DNA of 64,000 nt from Verrucomicrobiota bacterium (GTDB lineage Bacteria; Verrucomicrobiota; Kiritimatiellia; UBA8416; JABMPJ01): assembly GCA_018648805.1 (NCBI GenBank), contig JABGQM010000003.1, positions 141,275-205,274 on the forward strand. The letters are read 5' to 3'. Positions 45,021-54,089 of this stretch are shown here, piece by piece. The notes beneath the pieces were generated by a model that was given only the letters and a program-made list of their open reading frames with translations, had not been told where the DNA came from and did no database searches. A program made the translations under genes and the position numbers. Position 1 is the first letter of the stretch. The number at the start of each line of letters is the position of its first letter.

Positions 45021-45757
45021 TCGCCGCCCTCCAGAAAGCTCATCACATCCACCTCGGGCTGGTCGGCAGCCGTTACATCGGTCTGCACCAGCTCTTCGAC
45101 GGTGCGGACCGGCGACTCGCTCAGGACCGACTCATTGCGATCAATCAAGGCGTCAATCTGCTGCAGGAGCTCCTCGGTCCGCCCGGTCAGCTTGTTGACT
45201 CGCGCGATCTCCTTCTTGGCCGGCAGGGAGGCCAGGGCCGCCTGCGTATCGGTAATCTGCTTCAGGATGCTCTGTCCCGTATTCCCGGCCGCGCTGGCGG
45301 CACGTTTCAGATCTTTAATCGCCTTGTCGTAGTTGGTCGCCTGCATCATGACGAGGCGGACCTGTTCGATCAGGCTCTCACGGCTGTAGGTGCCGCCTGC
45401 CACGTCGACCGGGTAGCCCGCCGTCGCGGCGCTGCGATAGGCTTCGCGGAAATCGCCGGCCAGCGTGGAGGCCGAATCGAGAAGCGCCCCGTTGCGCTGC
45501 GACTCCTTATCAATCCGCTGCAGGGCTTCCTGCATATTGCGGCGTGCATCCTTGAGTTGGGTCATATGCTTGTTGAGTTGCTTCTCGGCATAATCCATGA
45601 ATCCAAGCGGATCGGCCTGGCGTGCCTCCTCGCTCCAGCCCCCCACCTTGCCCATCGCACCGGTCGCCCGTGTACGCAAGCCAGGCAGTGTCCGCCATGC
45701 CACGATGGCCACGATAACCACGACGCCCAGAATCACCCATGTCTTCATACTCTTCAT
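45017..45757 (-). CDS. Single-pass membrane protein with coiled coils
   Basis: The 246-residue protein has an N-terminal anchor ('TWVILGVVVIVAIVAW') and otherwise helical, coiled-coil-rich sequence ('AEKQLNKHMTQLKDARRNMQEALQ', 'RTEELLQQIDALIDRNESVL'). The start at 45757 follows GAGGAGGG. It overlaps the next membrane/coiled-coil gene by 4 bases, and a small lipoprotein follows: three envelope proteins in one operon. Function unknown. Confidence 0.65.
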   Translation of the reverse strand: MKSMKTWVILGVVVIVAIVAWRTLPGLRTRATGAMGKVGGWSEEARQADPLGFMDYAEKQLNKHMTQLKDARRNMQEALQRIDKESQRNGALLDSASTLAGDFREAYRSAATAGYPVDVAGGTYSRESLIEQVRLVMMQATNYDKAIKDLKRAASAAGNTGQSILKQITDTQAALASLPAKKEIARVNKLTGRTEELLQQIDALIDRNESVLSESPVRTVEELVQTDVTAADQPEVDVMSFLEGGE

Positions 45758-45821
45758 CACACCCTCCTCTTTCGACCCCCATAGGAGCAAAACCATCCCC
45801 GTTCGTCAAATCTCTATCGTC

Positions 45822-45850
45822 TTGAACCGTGCGGCGGAGGCGGCTATTGT
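45822..45850 (+). promoter_or_regulatory. Sigma-70 promoter of the sodium symporter gene
   Basis: TTGAAC, 17-base spacer, TATTGT, ending 50 bases upstream of the symporter ATG at 45900, in the gap between divergent genes. Confidence 0.6.
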
Positions 45851-45899
45851 TTACGCAGCCACTGGGGAGAGACGCCCGGCAAGGCGGCAGGAGGATGAT

Positions 45900-47705
45900 A
45901 TGGCAGCTGAGCAGAAAGAGCGTGAATGTTGGAATACACGTAGCGCTTTCATTTTGGCGGCCATCGGCTCGGCTGTGGGACTGGGCAACTTGTGGGGATT
46001 CCCCTATAAGCTGTACGCCCACGGTGGCGGCGCCTTCCTGATTCCCTATTTCATCGCCATGGTCGTGATGGGGGTCCCGCTGCTCATCATGGAGTTCTGC
46101 GTGGGACACTGGTCCCAGCAGAGCCCCCCCAGCGCCTTTGCCGAGGTGGCCGGACGCTACCGCTTTGCAGGCTGGTGGCTCGTGGCCCTGGCCTTCGTGA
46201 TCATTACCTACTACACGGTCATCCTGGGCTACTGCGTGATCTTCCTGGTCCAGGCCGTCGGAGGGCTGTCGAGCGGTGAACTCCCCTGGGCCGGTGCCAG
46301 CTCAATCGCGAAGGAACATTTCTTTGACGACATCCTGAACTGCGGCGAGGGATTTTCTCTCTCGGGCATGCGGTGGCCGGTCTTTGGCGGCATGCTGACC
46401 TCCTGGGTTCTGATCTACCTCTGTCTCTTCCGGGGCGTCAAATGGGTCAGCAAGGTGGTTCTGATCACCGTGCCGCTGCCCTGGATCATGCTGCTCATAC
46501 TAACCGTGCGTGGCCTCACGCTGGAAGGCGCCACGACCGGACTCCAGTTCTACCTGGAACCGCACTGGGAGAAGCTGGCCGAAGTCGATACGTGGCGCTT
46601 TGCCTTCGGGCAGGTCTTTTTCTCCATGAGCCTGGGCTTTGCCGTCATGCTGAGTTATGCCAGCTTTCTGCATCGGCGCAGCGACATCAACAACAACGCC
46701 CTGATCATCGGGCTGGGCGACTTGGGCACCAGCTTTGTTGCCGGCATTGCCGTCTTCTCGACCCTGGGTGCCATGGCGCTGAGCGACAACGTGGCGGTTG
46801 ACCAGGTGGTCCAGAAGGGGCCCGGTCTGGCCTTCGTCACGTTCCCGTATGCCCTCTCGAAATTGCCCACGGCACCGGCACTTTTCAGCCTCATCTTTTT
46901 CGTGGCGCTACTGACCCTCGGTATCGACTCAGCGTTCAGCATTGTGGAGGCCTGCCTCTCCTCCGTGCTCGACAACAAGCCGGGCTGGTCGCGCCGCTAT
47001 GTGTTGCCCGGTATCTGCATCGTCGGCATAGCGATCGGCACGCTCTACTGTCTCGGCGGCGGCGGACTTAATATCCTGGGCTTTGTCGACGACCTGATCA
47101 ATGGCCCCCTGGGCATCCTGGCCGTCGCGCTGGCGGAGTGCCTGATTGTCGGCTGGGCCTATGGGGGACGCTTCGTCAAGAGCATGCGCGAACATGCCAA
47201 CCAGCGTTCCGACTGGCACCTCTACGGCTGGTGGGAAGTGATCATCCGCTACGTTGCACCCACGCTTCTGACTGTGCTTATTATCTGGAGCGTCGCGGAT
47301 GCGACGTACAACCGCAACTGGATGCTTTTGGGCGGCTCTGGCGTCTTCCTGCTTATCCCGCTGGTCGCCTGGTTCGTGGTCTCACGCGAGCCGGACACGG
47401 AGCACCATCCCACCGAACGGATCCCGGGCCGCGACCGCGGCCTGGTGGTCAAGTTGCTATTCCTTATACCGGGCGCCAGCATTCTGCTGGGGGTCCTGAT
47501 CGGACTCATCCGGCCACGTCCGGTTGTTGTGGTGCCTGCTGTCGCAGTTGACCCCGCCCCCTTTGTTGCCGCCGAACTGGGCCTGACAGCCTACATCATC
47601 ATGGGCGTGGCGTTCCTTGTGATTTTTGGAGGATTGATCTGGTGCTTTGCGCGTGCCGTGAAGGCCGCAGGCGCCGGGGATACGGAACTGCCTTCGCAGA
47701 CCTAG
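45900..47705 (+). CDS. Neurotransmitter:sodium symporter (NSS/SNF) family transporter
   Basis: The 601-residue protein has about 12 membrane helices with the LeuT fold. The first helix carries the sodium- and substrate-binding motif 'IGSAVGLGNLWGFPYKLYAHGGGAF'. Helix 6 reads 'FGQVFFSMSLGFAVMLSYASFL', also diagnostic. Prokaryotic members import amino acids or related solutes with Na+; the substrate is not predictable here. AGGAGG sits 6 bases before the ATG at 45900. Longer in-frame starts would run back into the divergent gene. Confidence 0.93.
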   Translation: MAAEQKERECWNTRSAFILAAIGSAVGLGNLWGFPYKLYAHGGGAFLIPYFIAMVVMGVPLLIMEFCVGHWSQQSPPSAFAEVAGRYRFAGWWLVALAFVIITYYTVILGYCVIFLVQAVGGLSSGELPWAGASSIAKEHFFDDILNCGEGFSLSGMRWPVFGGMLTSWVLIYLCLFRGVKWVSKVVLITVPLPWIMLLILTVRGLTLEGATTGLQFYLEPHWEKLAEVDTWRFAFGQVFFSMSLGFAVMLSYASFLHRRSDINNNALIIGLGDLGTSFVAGIAVFSTLGAMALSDNVAVDQVVQKGPGLAFVTFPYALSKLPTAPALFSLIFFVALLTLGIDSAFSIVEACLSSVLDNKPGWSRRYVLPGICIVGIAIGTLYCLGGGGLNILGFVDDLINGPLGILAVALAECLIVGWAYGGRFVKSMREHANQRSDWHLYGWWEVIIRYVAPTLLTVLIIWSVADATYNRNWMLLGGSGVFLLIPLVAWFVVSREPDTEHHPTERIPGRDRGLVVKLLFLIPGASILLGVLIGLIRPRPVVVVPAVAVDPAPFVAAELGLTAYIIMGVAFLVIFGGLIWCFARAVKAAGAGDTELPSQT

Positions 47706-47730
47706 CCGGCCACACAGATGGAGAGCTAAC

Positions 47731-48681
47731 ATGCAGAACAGATATAGCCAGGTTGCCGCCGCACTTTTCCTTTGCTGTGGCGCTGTGTCGCTTGCCGCCC
47801 CGACAATCCAATGCGCCGCGCCCGCGCACGACTTCGGGGTGCGGCGCGATCACGAGGTCGTGACGCACCGCTTTGCGATCAAGAACAGCGGCGATGCAGA
47901 CCTGGCCATCACGCGCGTCAAGGCCTCCTGCGGATGCACGGCAGTCAAGTCGAGCATGAACAGCGTGCCCCCCGGTGGCGAGGCATATGTCGAGGCACGC
48001 TTCACGCTGAAGGGACGGCGCGGCAAGCAGAGCAAGAGCATCCTCGTGGAATCGAACGATCCGGCGACGCCGCGTATGCGCCTCTACCTCAAGGGCGAGA
48101 TCGTCACCGAGGTGTCCATGCAGCCGCGGTATCTCAACTTCAGCCAGGTGCACAAGGACGTGGGGGCCACCCAGACCGTCGACATGGTCAGCCTGCGCCC
48201 CGAGATCCGTATCACGCAGGTCAAGAGCGACAGCACAGCCTTTGCGGCACAGATCGATCCGGATGGCCGCGGTCTCACGATCCGCACCGTGCCCCCTCTC
48301 AAAGAGGGATTCGCCCGCGCCCGCATGGTGGTGCACACCGACCACCCCGAGAAACTCTATACGGATGTCAACATGGTGGCCGTTGTGGTGGGCGACCTGA
48401 ACGTGGTCCCGCGCGAGCTCATCCTGCGCCGCTCGCAACCGGCCTCCCGCCGGTTGGCCCTGATGGTGCGCCCCTTCGGCAAGACCCCCTTCACGATCAC
48501 GCGGGTCGAGGTGCCGCAGGAAGGGGTGTCCCCCTCCACGACGCCACTCGCCAACGGAGCCGTCAGCGTGATTCTGGCGGGCATCCGGCCTGAAACCGCG
48601 CTCAACGGCCAGGTCATTACGCTGCACACCGACCTCCCCTCCACCCCGCTGCTACAGGTCCCGATTCGGGTTCTCCCATGA
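47731..48681 (+). CDS. Exported DUF1573 protein
   Basis: The 316-residue protein has a signal peptide ending SLAA. The first immunoglobulin-like domain carries the DUF1573 signature: 'HDFGVRRDHEVVTHRFAIKN', then 'ASCGCTAVKS' with the conserved CGC. At least one more similar beta-sandwich follows. The role of DUF1573 proteins is unsettled. It is coupled by an ATGA overlap to a thioredoxin/DsbD-like redox protein, suggesting the CGC cysteines need oxidation or reduction by that partner. Confidence 0.85.
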   Translation: MQNRYSQVAAALFLCCGAVSLAAPTIQCAAPAHDFGVRRDHEVVTHRFAIKNSGDADLAITRVKASCGCTAVKSSMNSVPPGGEAYVEARFTLKGRRGKQSKSILVESNDPATPRMRLYLKGEIVTEVSMQPRYLNFSQVHKDVGATQTVDMVSLRPEIRITQVKSDSTAFAAQIDPDGRGLTIRTVPPLKEGFARARMVVHTDHPEKLYTDVNMVAVVVGDLNVVPRELILRRSQPASRRLALMVRPFGKTPFTITRVEVPQEGVSPSTTPLANGAVSVILAGIRPETALNGQVITLHTDLPSTPLLQVPIRVLP

Positions 48682-49826
48682 GGCCCTGCCGGAAGATACC
48701 ATGGTGGGTCGCCCTCACGGTGGTACTGACCTCTGTGGCGGCGCTCTGCGCAGCAGAGGTCCGGATCGAATATTTCTATACTGAGGGCTGCACGACCTGT
48801 TACCGGGTCAACAGCGAGATCCTGCCTCTGCTCGAGGTGGAGTATGCCGGACTCTACCGGCTCGACCGCTGTGACATTGATATCGACACCAACTACCTCC
48901 GCCTGGCGGCCTACCAGGATGCGCTCGCGATCGATGAACACGCCACCTCGGTTCTGATCGTCAACGGGTCGCGCGCCTTCGCCGACTGGAAGGAGATCAA
49001 CACCTCGTTTCTCGGGTACGTGGGCCAAGTCGTATCAGGGGTCCTGGATGCGCCCGCCGCGGCGCCCCTGCCGGACGAAGCGTCATCGATCTCCCGGTTG
49101 GAGCGGCGTGTGCGCCGCTTCACGATCGCCGGTGTGGCCGTGGCCGGTTTGATCGACGGGATCAATCCGTGCGCCATATCGACCCTGGTCTTCTTCATCA
49201 GCATGCTCAGCGTCATGAAGGTCCGCGGGCGCCGCCTCGTGCTGGCCGGTGGGCTCTTCTGCCTTACCTCATTCGCAACCTATATGGCCATCGGGTTCGG
49301 CCTCTTCCGCCTGCTCTATCTCTTCGCCGGTTTCCACCTGCTGCAGCGCGGCCTCGAGATCGGGATGATTGTCATCCTGATTTTGCTGGCCCTGCTCTCG
49401 CTGCGCGACGCCCTGCGCTTCCGCGCCTCCGGTCGAGCGGATGATGTGACCCTCAAGTTGCCGCGCCGGGTCAATCAGACGATCCACCGTGTCATCCGTA
49501 GCGGACTCTCCACGCGCCACATTCTGTGGGGCAGCGTCGCGACCGCCTTCCTCGTGACCGTGCTCGAAAGCGTCTGCACCGGGCAGGTCTATGTCCCCAC
49601 TCTGATCCTCGTGCTGCGCAGCGGGAAGTCGGTCCCGCTCGTGATGGGCTACCTCCTCCTCTATAACACGCTTTTCATCCTGCCACTCGTTTTGGCTCTT
49701 ATTCTTGCGTATCACGGCACACGCACTGAGCGCTTCGTTCATTGGAGCCGTGAGAACGTGGTGCCAAGCAAACTGGGCCTAGCCGCATTATTTGTTGCGC
49801 TCGCGGCCCTAATCGCTATGCTTTAG
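48678..49826 (+). CDS. Thioredoxin-like domain fused to DsbD/CcdA-type membrane domain
   Basis: The 382-residue protein has a signal/anchor, then an exported thioredoxin-like domain with C38-TT-C41 ('YTEGCTTCYRV'). Six or seven helices follow, of which the first contains 'GLIDGINPCAISTLVFFISML', resembling the Cys-Pro helix of DsbD/CcdA. In the usual DsbD the soluble domains are arranged differently. Such proteins move electrons from cytoplasmic thioredoxin outwards. It is coupled to the DUF1573 gene. The second membrane cysteine is probably in 'LESVCTGQVYVPTL'. Confidence 0.85.
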   Translation: MRPCRKIPWWVALTVVLTSVAALCAAEVRIEYFYTEGCTTCYRVNSEILPLLEVEYAGLYRLDRCDIDIDTNYLRLAAYQDALAIDEHATSVLIVNGSRAFADWKEINTSFLGYVGQVVSGVLDAPAAAPLPDEASSISRLERRVRRFTIAGVAVAGLIDGINPCAISTLVFFISMLSVMKVRGRRLVLAGGLFCLTSFATYMAIGFGLFRLLYLFAGFHLLQRGLEIGMIVILILLALLSLRDALRFRASGRADDVTLKLPRRVNQTIHRVIRSGLSTRHILWGSVATAFLVTVLESVCTGQVYVPTLILVLRSGKSVPLVMGYLLLYNTLFILPLVLALILAYHGTRTERFVHWSRENVVPSKLGLAALFVALAALIAML

Positions 49827-49902
49827 CCATTGAACAGTGCGTCTCTGGCGCGCTTCATGCTTTAGAACATTCTGAGACCGTGTGGGTACAGCGAGGTGAA
49901 TC

Positions 49903-50415
49903 ATGATGGCACAATGGATACATGAAGCGGCCCTGATTGTTCGGGAACTGATTGGGTCGTGCGGCTCGACCACCGAGTACAACGTGCTGCTTGGACTGGC
50001 CGTTGCAGGCTTACTCTTCGGACTCTTCAATATTAGTGCCGCCATGGGCGCCACCATGTCGACCCCACTGCGCGTGACCCTCGTCAGCGTCCTGGGCGGC
50101 CTGCTGGTTATGGCGGCCGTGGTGGCCGTACGGCTCTACCTCATTCCCAACCTGACCCCCTCCCCCATGCTGCGCTGGCTGCCGCTCGTCGTCAGCGGCA
50201 TGGTCCTGCTGCTCTGCGTGGCACCCCTGGCCAAGTGGCTGCTCTCGGCCGGCTACTTTGAGGCCGTCTTCGCGCTCGTCCTCAGCTGTGCCGCGGTCGC
50301 CCTCTTGATCGTGCTGGGCCATGCCGGCTTTAACGCGCTCCGCACGGGCGACAAAGGCTTCAACAAAACCCAGCACCGCCGCGACAGCATCAACCAGATC
50401 ATTGACGACGTATAG
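49903..50415 (+). CDS. Four-helix membrane protein, unknown
   Basis: The 170-residue protein has four predicted membrane segments separated by short loops, and a polar C-terminus ending 'GDKGFNKTQHRRDSINQIIDDV'. AGGTGA lies ahead of an ATG-ATG start. It follows the redox gene by 76 bases and precedes a lipoprotein gene by 30. No family was recognised; the topology alone does not suggest transport. Confidence 0.6.
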   Translation: MMAQWIHEAALIVRELIGSCGSTTEYNVLLGLAVAGLLFGLFNISAAMGATMSTPLRVTLVSVLGGLLVMAAVVAVRLYLIPNLTPSPMLRWLPLVVSGMVLLLCVAPLAKWLLSAGYFEAVFALVLSCAAVALLIVLGHAGFNALRTGDKGFNKTQHRRDSINQIIDDV

Positions 50416-50445
50416 CTCCACCACCCCCAACCGACTGGACTCATC

Positions 50446-51204
50446 ATGCGCACCTCTACGAGACTCCTGCTCCTCACGCTGACCACCCTCGCACTATATG
50501 GCTGCGGCCCGTCCGACGACGAGACGGCCCTCCTGCGCGAACAGAATGCCGCCCTCACGGCCCGCATGGAACGAATGGAACAGGGCATGAAGGCCCTCAC
50601 ATTGTCGATCAAGGCGGCCCCTCCGGCAGCGCCGACGTCGGCCCGGCCTGTGTCGCCCCCCGATGCCGGCGACCTGCTGGCGCAGATCGAAAAGCTGATT
50701 GATGCGCGCGTGGAGGCCCTCCTGGCCGACCAGGTAGGCGTCATCGTGCAGGACACCATCGCCCACACCGTCGGTACTCCGGCCGATATCGAGGTGGTGG
50801 TGGGCGAGGTGGTCGAAGAGGAACTGGCCGCTGCCGATAAACGACGCGAAGAGGCCCGCACGCTCGAGCGCGAGAAACGACGTGAAGAGTGGGCCCAACG
50901 CCGGCGCGACCGCGATGCCGAGCGGCTGGAGGAACTGGCGACGGAACTCTCGCTCAACGACTGGCAAAAGCAGAGCGTCTCCGAGGTCGAAACGGCGACC
51001 CGCGACCAAATCCGCGCCAAGATGACGGAGATGCGCGAGGCCGGTAACTTCGATATGCAAGCCTTCCGCGACGTCGCCACCTCGCTGCGCGAGACGAACA
51101 ACACGGCCGTTGCCGAGATCCTGACCGCCGATCAGCTCACAACCTACAAAGAACGCCAGGAGAGTGAGTTCGGCTTCATGTTCCGCGGCGGCCGGGGTCG
51201 CTAG
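50446..51204 (+). CDS. Lipoprotein with coiled coil and Spy-like C-terminal segment
   Basis: The 252-residue protein has a lipobox (LALYGC, then GPSDDE), an N-terminal coiled coil ('ALLREQNAALTARMERMEQG'), a Pro-rich linker and a highly charged helix ('KRREEARTLEREKRREEWAQRRRDRDAERLEEL'). The last 70 residues ('LSLNDWQKQSVSEVETATRDQIRAKM...LTADQLTTYKERQ') resemble the LTxxQ-type helices of Spy/CpxP envelope chaperones. It lies 60 bases upstream of an exported ClpP-like protease. Joint action on envelope proteins is an inference. Confidence 0.65.
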   Translation: MRTSTRLLLLTLTTLALYGCGPSDDETALLREQNAALTARMERMEQGMKALTLSIKAAPPAAPTSARPVSPPDAGDLLAQIEKLIDARVEALLADQVGVIVQDTIAHTVGTPADIEVVVGEVVEEELAAADKRREEARTLEREKRREEWAQRRRDRDAERLEELATELSLNDWQKQSVSEVETATRDQIRAKMTEMREAGNFDMQAFRDVATSLRETNNTAVAEILTADQLTTYKERQESEFGFMFRGGRGR

Positions 51205-51264
51205 AGGCCCTATCGCTTTGGGATATCACTCCATCACTATTTTTCAAAACAGGAGAACACAGAC

Positions 51265-52860
51265 ATGACCCGCACGCTCACCGTCCTCGCCACCATCCTT
51301 GCCCTTACGGCCTTCTCCCGCGCCGCCGATCCCACGCCACAGCCCCCGCCGGCCGTCAAGCCACCGCTGACCGCCCCCACCCCGCCCAGTCCGGAATCCA
51401 TCCGGATCAAGGCCATCGGCGAGAAGCAGGCCCTCTTTAAGGCCGAATACGACCTGCGGTCAGCCCAGCTCAAGGATGAGCTGTCCGACCTGCTGATCGA
51501 GAAAGAGCGCATTGAGACCGAGCTCTCTGTCGCCGATGCTCGCCGCAAGAAGGCCGGCGCCGAGGCCATGGCCTACGCCAGTACCCTCGCTATCCAGGCC
51601 AAAACCGCCGATGCCGAACTTAAGGTGGCGCTCTCCGAACTGCGCACGCGCAAGGAGAAGCTCGGCATGGAAATGGCCCTGCGTGCCCAGGAGAACCTGA
51701 ACGCCGCGGCCAAAGTCAAAGCTGAGATTGCGGGCCTCACACTCGAAATCGAGCAGGCGGCCGCACACCAGGCGCATGAGCTGCACGCGGTGCAGATTCA
51801 GCAGAAGGCCCTCGCCGCCGCGGCCCTCCTGCGCGCCGAAGAGAACAAGGCACGTCTGGCTGATATGGCCGCCGAAACCGAACGCCTGACCGCCGAGCTG
51901 GCCCATGCCCAGAAGGTGCGCGAGAAGGAGCTCCAGGAAATCACGGCCCAAACCGCTGTCCTCATGGCTAAGAACGCCAACGCCGCACAGCTGCAGGCCC
52001 AGCGCGCCAGTCAACACTTGGCCTCGATGACCGACCTGCAGCAGGAAATGGCGCAGATCCAGGCCGCCATGACATTGCGCGACACCCGCGACGCCTTTCG
52101 TGCCACCGTCAACCGTGATATCGCGTATCCCGCCCAGCCATTCGTCGATGGCGTCCTGACCATCAGCGATCGCCGTATTGCACTCAACGATGTGATCATG
52201 GAGGGCACTGCCGACTTCGTGACCGAGCGCATCCACTATTTCAATAACCAGTCCGCCGAAGCCCCGATCTTCATCGTGATCGACCGCAGTCCGGGCGGCT
52301 CGGTGATGGAGGGCTACCGCATCCTCAAGGCCATGGAGGCCAGCAAGGCACCCATCCATGTGGTGATTAAATCATTCGCGGCCAGCATGGCCGCCACGAT
52401 CGCCACGGCCGCCGATCACTCCTACGCCTATCCCAACGCCATCATGCTGCACCACCAGCCGAGTGGCATGTCGTGGGGCAACCTGACCCAGCAGGATGAG
52501 CAGATGATCATCTTCAAGGAGTGGGCCAAGCGTCTGCATGCCACCGTGGCCGATAAGATGGACGTCTCCATGGATGAGTTCTACAAGCAGATGTATGAGA
52601 AGAACTCGGATGGCGACTGGCAGGAGTTCGCCGACGCGGCCGTCAAGATCGGCTGGGTCGGTCACATCGCGAACGAGATCCGCGAGGAGGGCGTCGTCAA
52701 GCGTCCCACCGATGAAGCCCCCGAGCCGGAGTGGTTCTTTTTCTCGAAGGGCACACCGCTGCCGGATCCCAAGAACGACTTCGTGTTGCTCCCCCGCCTC
52801 AAGCCGTTCGATTACTACTTTATCTACAACCCGGCCGGTCACTACCGCTGGGTGGAATAG
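51265..52860 (+). CDS. Exported ClpP-like serine protease with long coiled-coil arm
   Basis: The 531-residue protein has a signal peptide (to about SRAA), a Pro-rich linker and about 250 residues of heptad-rich helix, then a ClpP/crotonase-fold domain from about 285. 'FIVIDRSPGGSVMEGYRI' is the ClpP-type oxyanion region. The nucleophile is Ser374 ('SFAASMAATIA') and the base His397 ('IMLHHQPSG'). Aligned without gaps to ClpP, the catalytic Asp position appears to be Asn ('EKNSDGD'). ClpP is normally cytosolic and AAA+-dependent, so export plus the coiled coil suggests an ATP-independent or dormant envelope enzyme. AGGAG lies 9 bases before the ATG. Confidence 0.85.
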   Translation: MTRTLTVLATILALTAFSRAADPTPQPPPAVKPPLTAPTPPSPESIRIKAIGEKQALFKAEYDLRSAQLKDELSDLLIEKERIETELSVADARRKKAGAEAMAYASTLAIQAKTADAELKVALSELRTRKEKLGMEMALRAQENLNAAAKVKAEIAGLTLEIEQAAAHQAHELHAVQIQQKALAAAALLRAEENKARLADMAAETERLTAELAHAQKVREKELQEITAQTAVLMAKNANAAQLQAQRASQHLASMTDLQQEMAQIQAAMTLRDTRDAFRATVNRDIAYPAQPFVDGVLTISDRRIALNDVIMEGTADFVTERIHYFNNQSAEAPIFIVIDRSPGGSVMEGYRILKAMEASKAPIHVVIKSFAASMAATIATAADHSYAYPNAIMLHHQPSGMSWGNLTQQDEQMIIFKEWAKRLHATVADKMDVSMDEFYKQMYEKNSDGDWQEFADAAVKIGWVGHIANEIREEGVVKRPTDEAPEPEWFFFSKGTPLPDPKNDFVLLPRLKPFDYYFIYNPAGHYRWVE

Positions 52861-52875
52861 CCACGCGCGGCGGGC

Positions 52876-53367
52876 TCAGCTCTGGGCCAGTGCCACAAAA
52901 GCCGGATCGGGACGCAGGACCTTACCGGCCGGCGACATACAGACGTGATCGGTGTGCCCTTCGGCGAGAAGGGTCCCTTCGCCGGGGTGCTCATCCCTGC
53001 CTGTGCCGACGCGCCAGACCTTGTAGTGCAACCGGAAGCGCACCCCCTTGAAGGGCGGCATCGTCACATCCACCGCCAACAGATCTTCGTAGTGTCCCGC
53101 CGTATGGTAGTCGCAGTGCGCAGCCAACACCGGCAGCAGAACCCCGCGCCTCTCCAGCTCGGAATAAGGCACGCCCGCCGCGCGCAGCATGCCCGTACGT
53201 GCCATCTCGAAGTAGACCAGGTAGTTGGCGTAGTAGACAAACTTCATCTGGTCGACATCCGCGTACGGTACGCGGATGAGATGGCGATAAGCCGGTGTGG
53301 CATCCCTATCCTTCACCAGCACCGGCTTCACATAGCGGCACCCATCCCCCTGCTCGTGTTCATTCAT
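52876..53367 (-). CDS. YbgC-like hotdog acyl-CoA thioesterase
   Basis: The 163-residue 4HBT-fold protein has 'VPYADVDQMKFVYYANYLVYFEMAR', matching the YbgC/FadM active-site motif with its Asp ('YADVDQ..F.YYANY'). It probably hydrolyses acyl-CoA thioesters. The start is uncertain. ATG at 53367 is used; the ATG at 53388 touches a GAGAGGAG with no spacing. It converges on the ClpP-like gene with 15 bases between. Confidence 0.88.
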   Translation of the reverse strand: MNEHEQGDGCRYVKPVLVKDRDATPAYRHLIRVPYADVDQMKFVYYANYLVYFEMARTGMLRAAGVPYSELERRGVLLPVLAAHCDYHTAGHYEDLLAVDVTMPPFKGVRFRLHYKVWRVGTGRDEHPGEGTLLAEGHTDHVCMSPAGKVLRPDPAFVALAQS

Positions 53368-53444
53368 AGATGTGCTTATACCGCACATCTCCTCTCATGG
53401 GAAAGCCGATTCAGTGTGAGTATCAAAACGGCACGGAAAGACAG

Positions 53445-53472
53445 TTGACGCCTGCGGTCTAACAGGTATAGA
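53445..53472 (+). promoter_or_regulatory. Sigma-70 promoter of the Tat-protein/PqqD/HprK cluster
   Basis: TTGACG, 16-base spacer, TATAGA: one of the strongest promoter matches in the window. It ends 59 bases before the ATG at 53532, and the following genes are spaced by at most 45 bases, so it can drive 53532-59472. Confidence 0.65.
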
Positions 53473-53531
53473 ACATTCACAACCAGACGGCGTAATTACC
53501 GTGCTGCGATTTTTTAATGAGGAGATTGGCC

Positions 53532-54044
53532 ATGAGCGATAGTAACCAGGAGTTTCCGGAGACGCGGGCCACCGATGAAGCCGCAGCTGAAACATTGCGC
53601 ATAATGGGACGCCGCAGCTTGTTGAAGAATCTGGCCAAAGTGGGTGGCGTGGCCGCAGTGGCATCCGTGCTGCCTTCGGAATGGGTGAAGCCCGTGCTTG
53701 ATATTGCCGTCCTGCCCGCACATGCACAGCTGACCCAGGACGACGTGACAATCCTCAACTGCGATATGGACGGTGGCGATGGGTTCTTCTCGAGTTGCCA
53801 GCTCACACCCGCGAGGAGCGGCGTATCGATGACGTTAACGATTCTGGTCAACGGTACAGAGACGGGCTCGCTGATGGCCACCACAGACCCAAGTGGCTAT
53901 GCCTCAACAACAGTCGATCCCTTCACCTACGGCTGGACGGGTGGCGAGACGCTGACGTTCCGTTGGAGCTTCACGAACCCGGCATCCGGCTTTGGAACCT
54001 GTGAACAGACCTACAAAGGGAACGACAACATCCGGCCCGAGTAA
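53532..54044 (+). CDS. Tat-like exported protein with 'LPAHAQ' cleavage region
   Basis: The 170-residue protein has an unusually long n-region, then 'GRRSLLKNLAKVGGVAAVASVL' (RR at 27-28) and 'SEWVKPVLDIAVLPAHAQL'. This resembles a twin-arginine signal with AHA-type cleavage after residue 65. The W.KP...LPAHAQ pattern is one recalled in small secreted proteins near PqqD/HprK-type clusters. The mature part (about 105 residues) is a single beta-rich, probably Ig-like, domain with three cysteines and ends NIRPE. GAGGAG lies 7 bases before the ATG at 53532. It may be the substrate of the downstream enzymes. Confidence 0.75.
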   Translation: MSDSNQEFPETRATDEAAAETLRIMGRRSLLKNLAKVGGVAAVASVLPSEWVKPVLDIAVLPAHAQLTQDDVTILNCDMDGGDGFFSSCQLTPARSGVSMTLTILVNGTETGSLMATTDPSGYASTTVDPFTYGWTGGETLTFRWSFTNPASGFGTCEQTYKGNDNIRPE

Positions 54045-54089
54045 TGCTGCAGGCGTTCGCGCGACGGGTACCATGCAGGGAGAAGCCCC

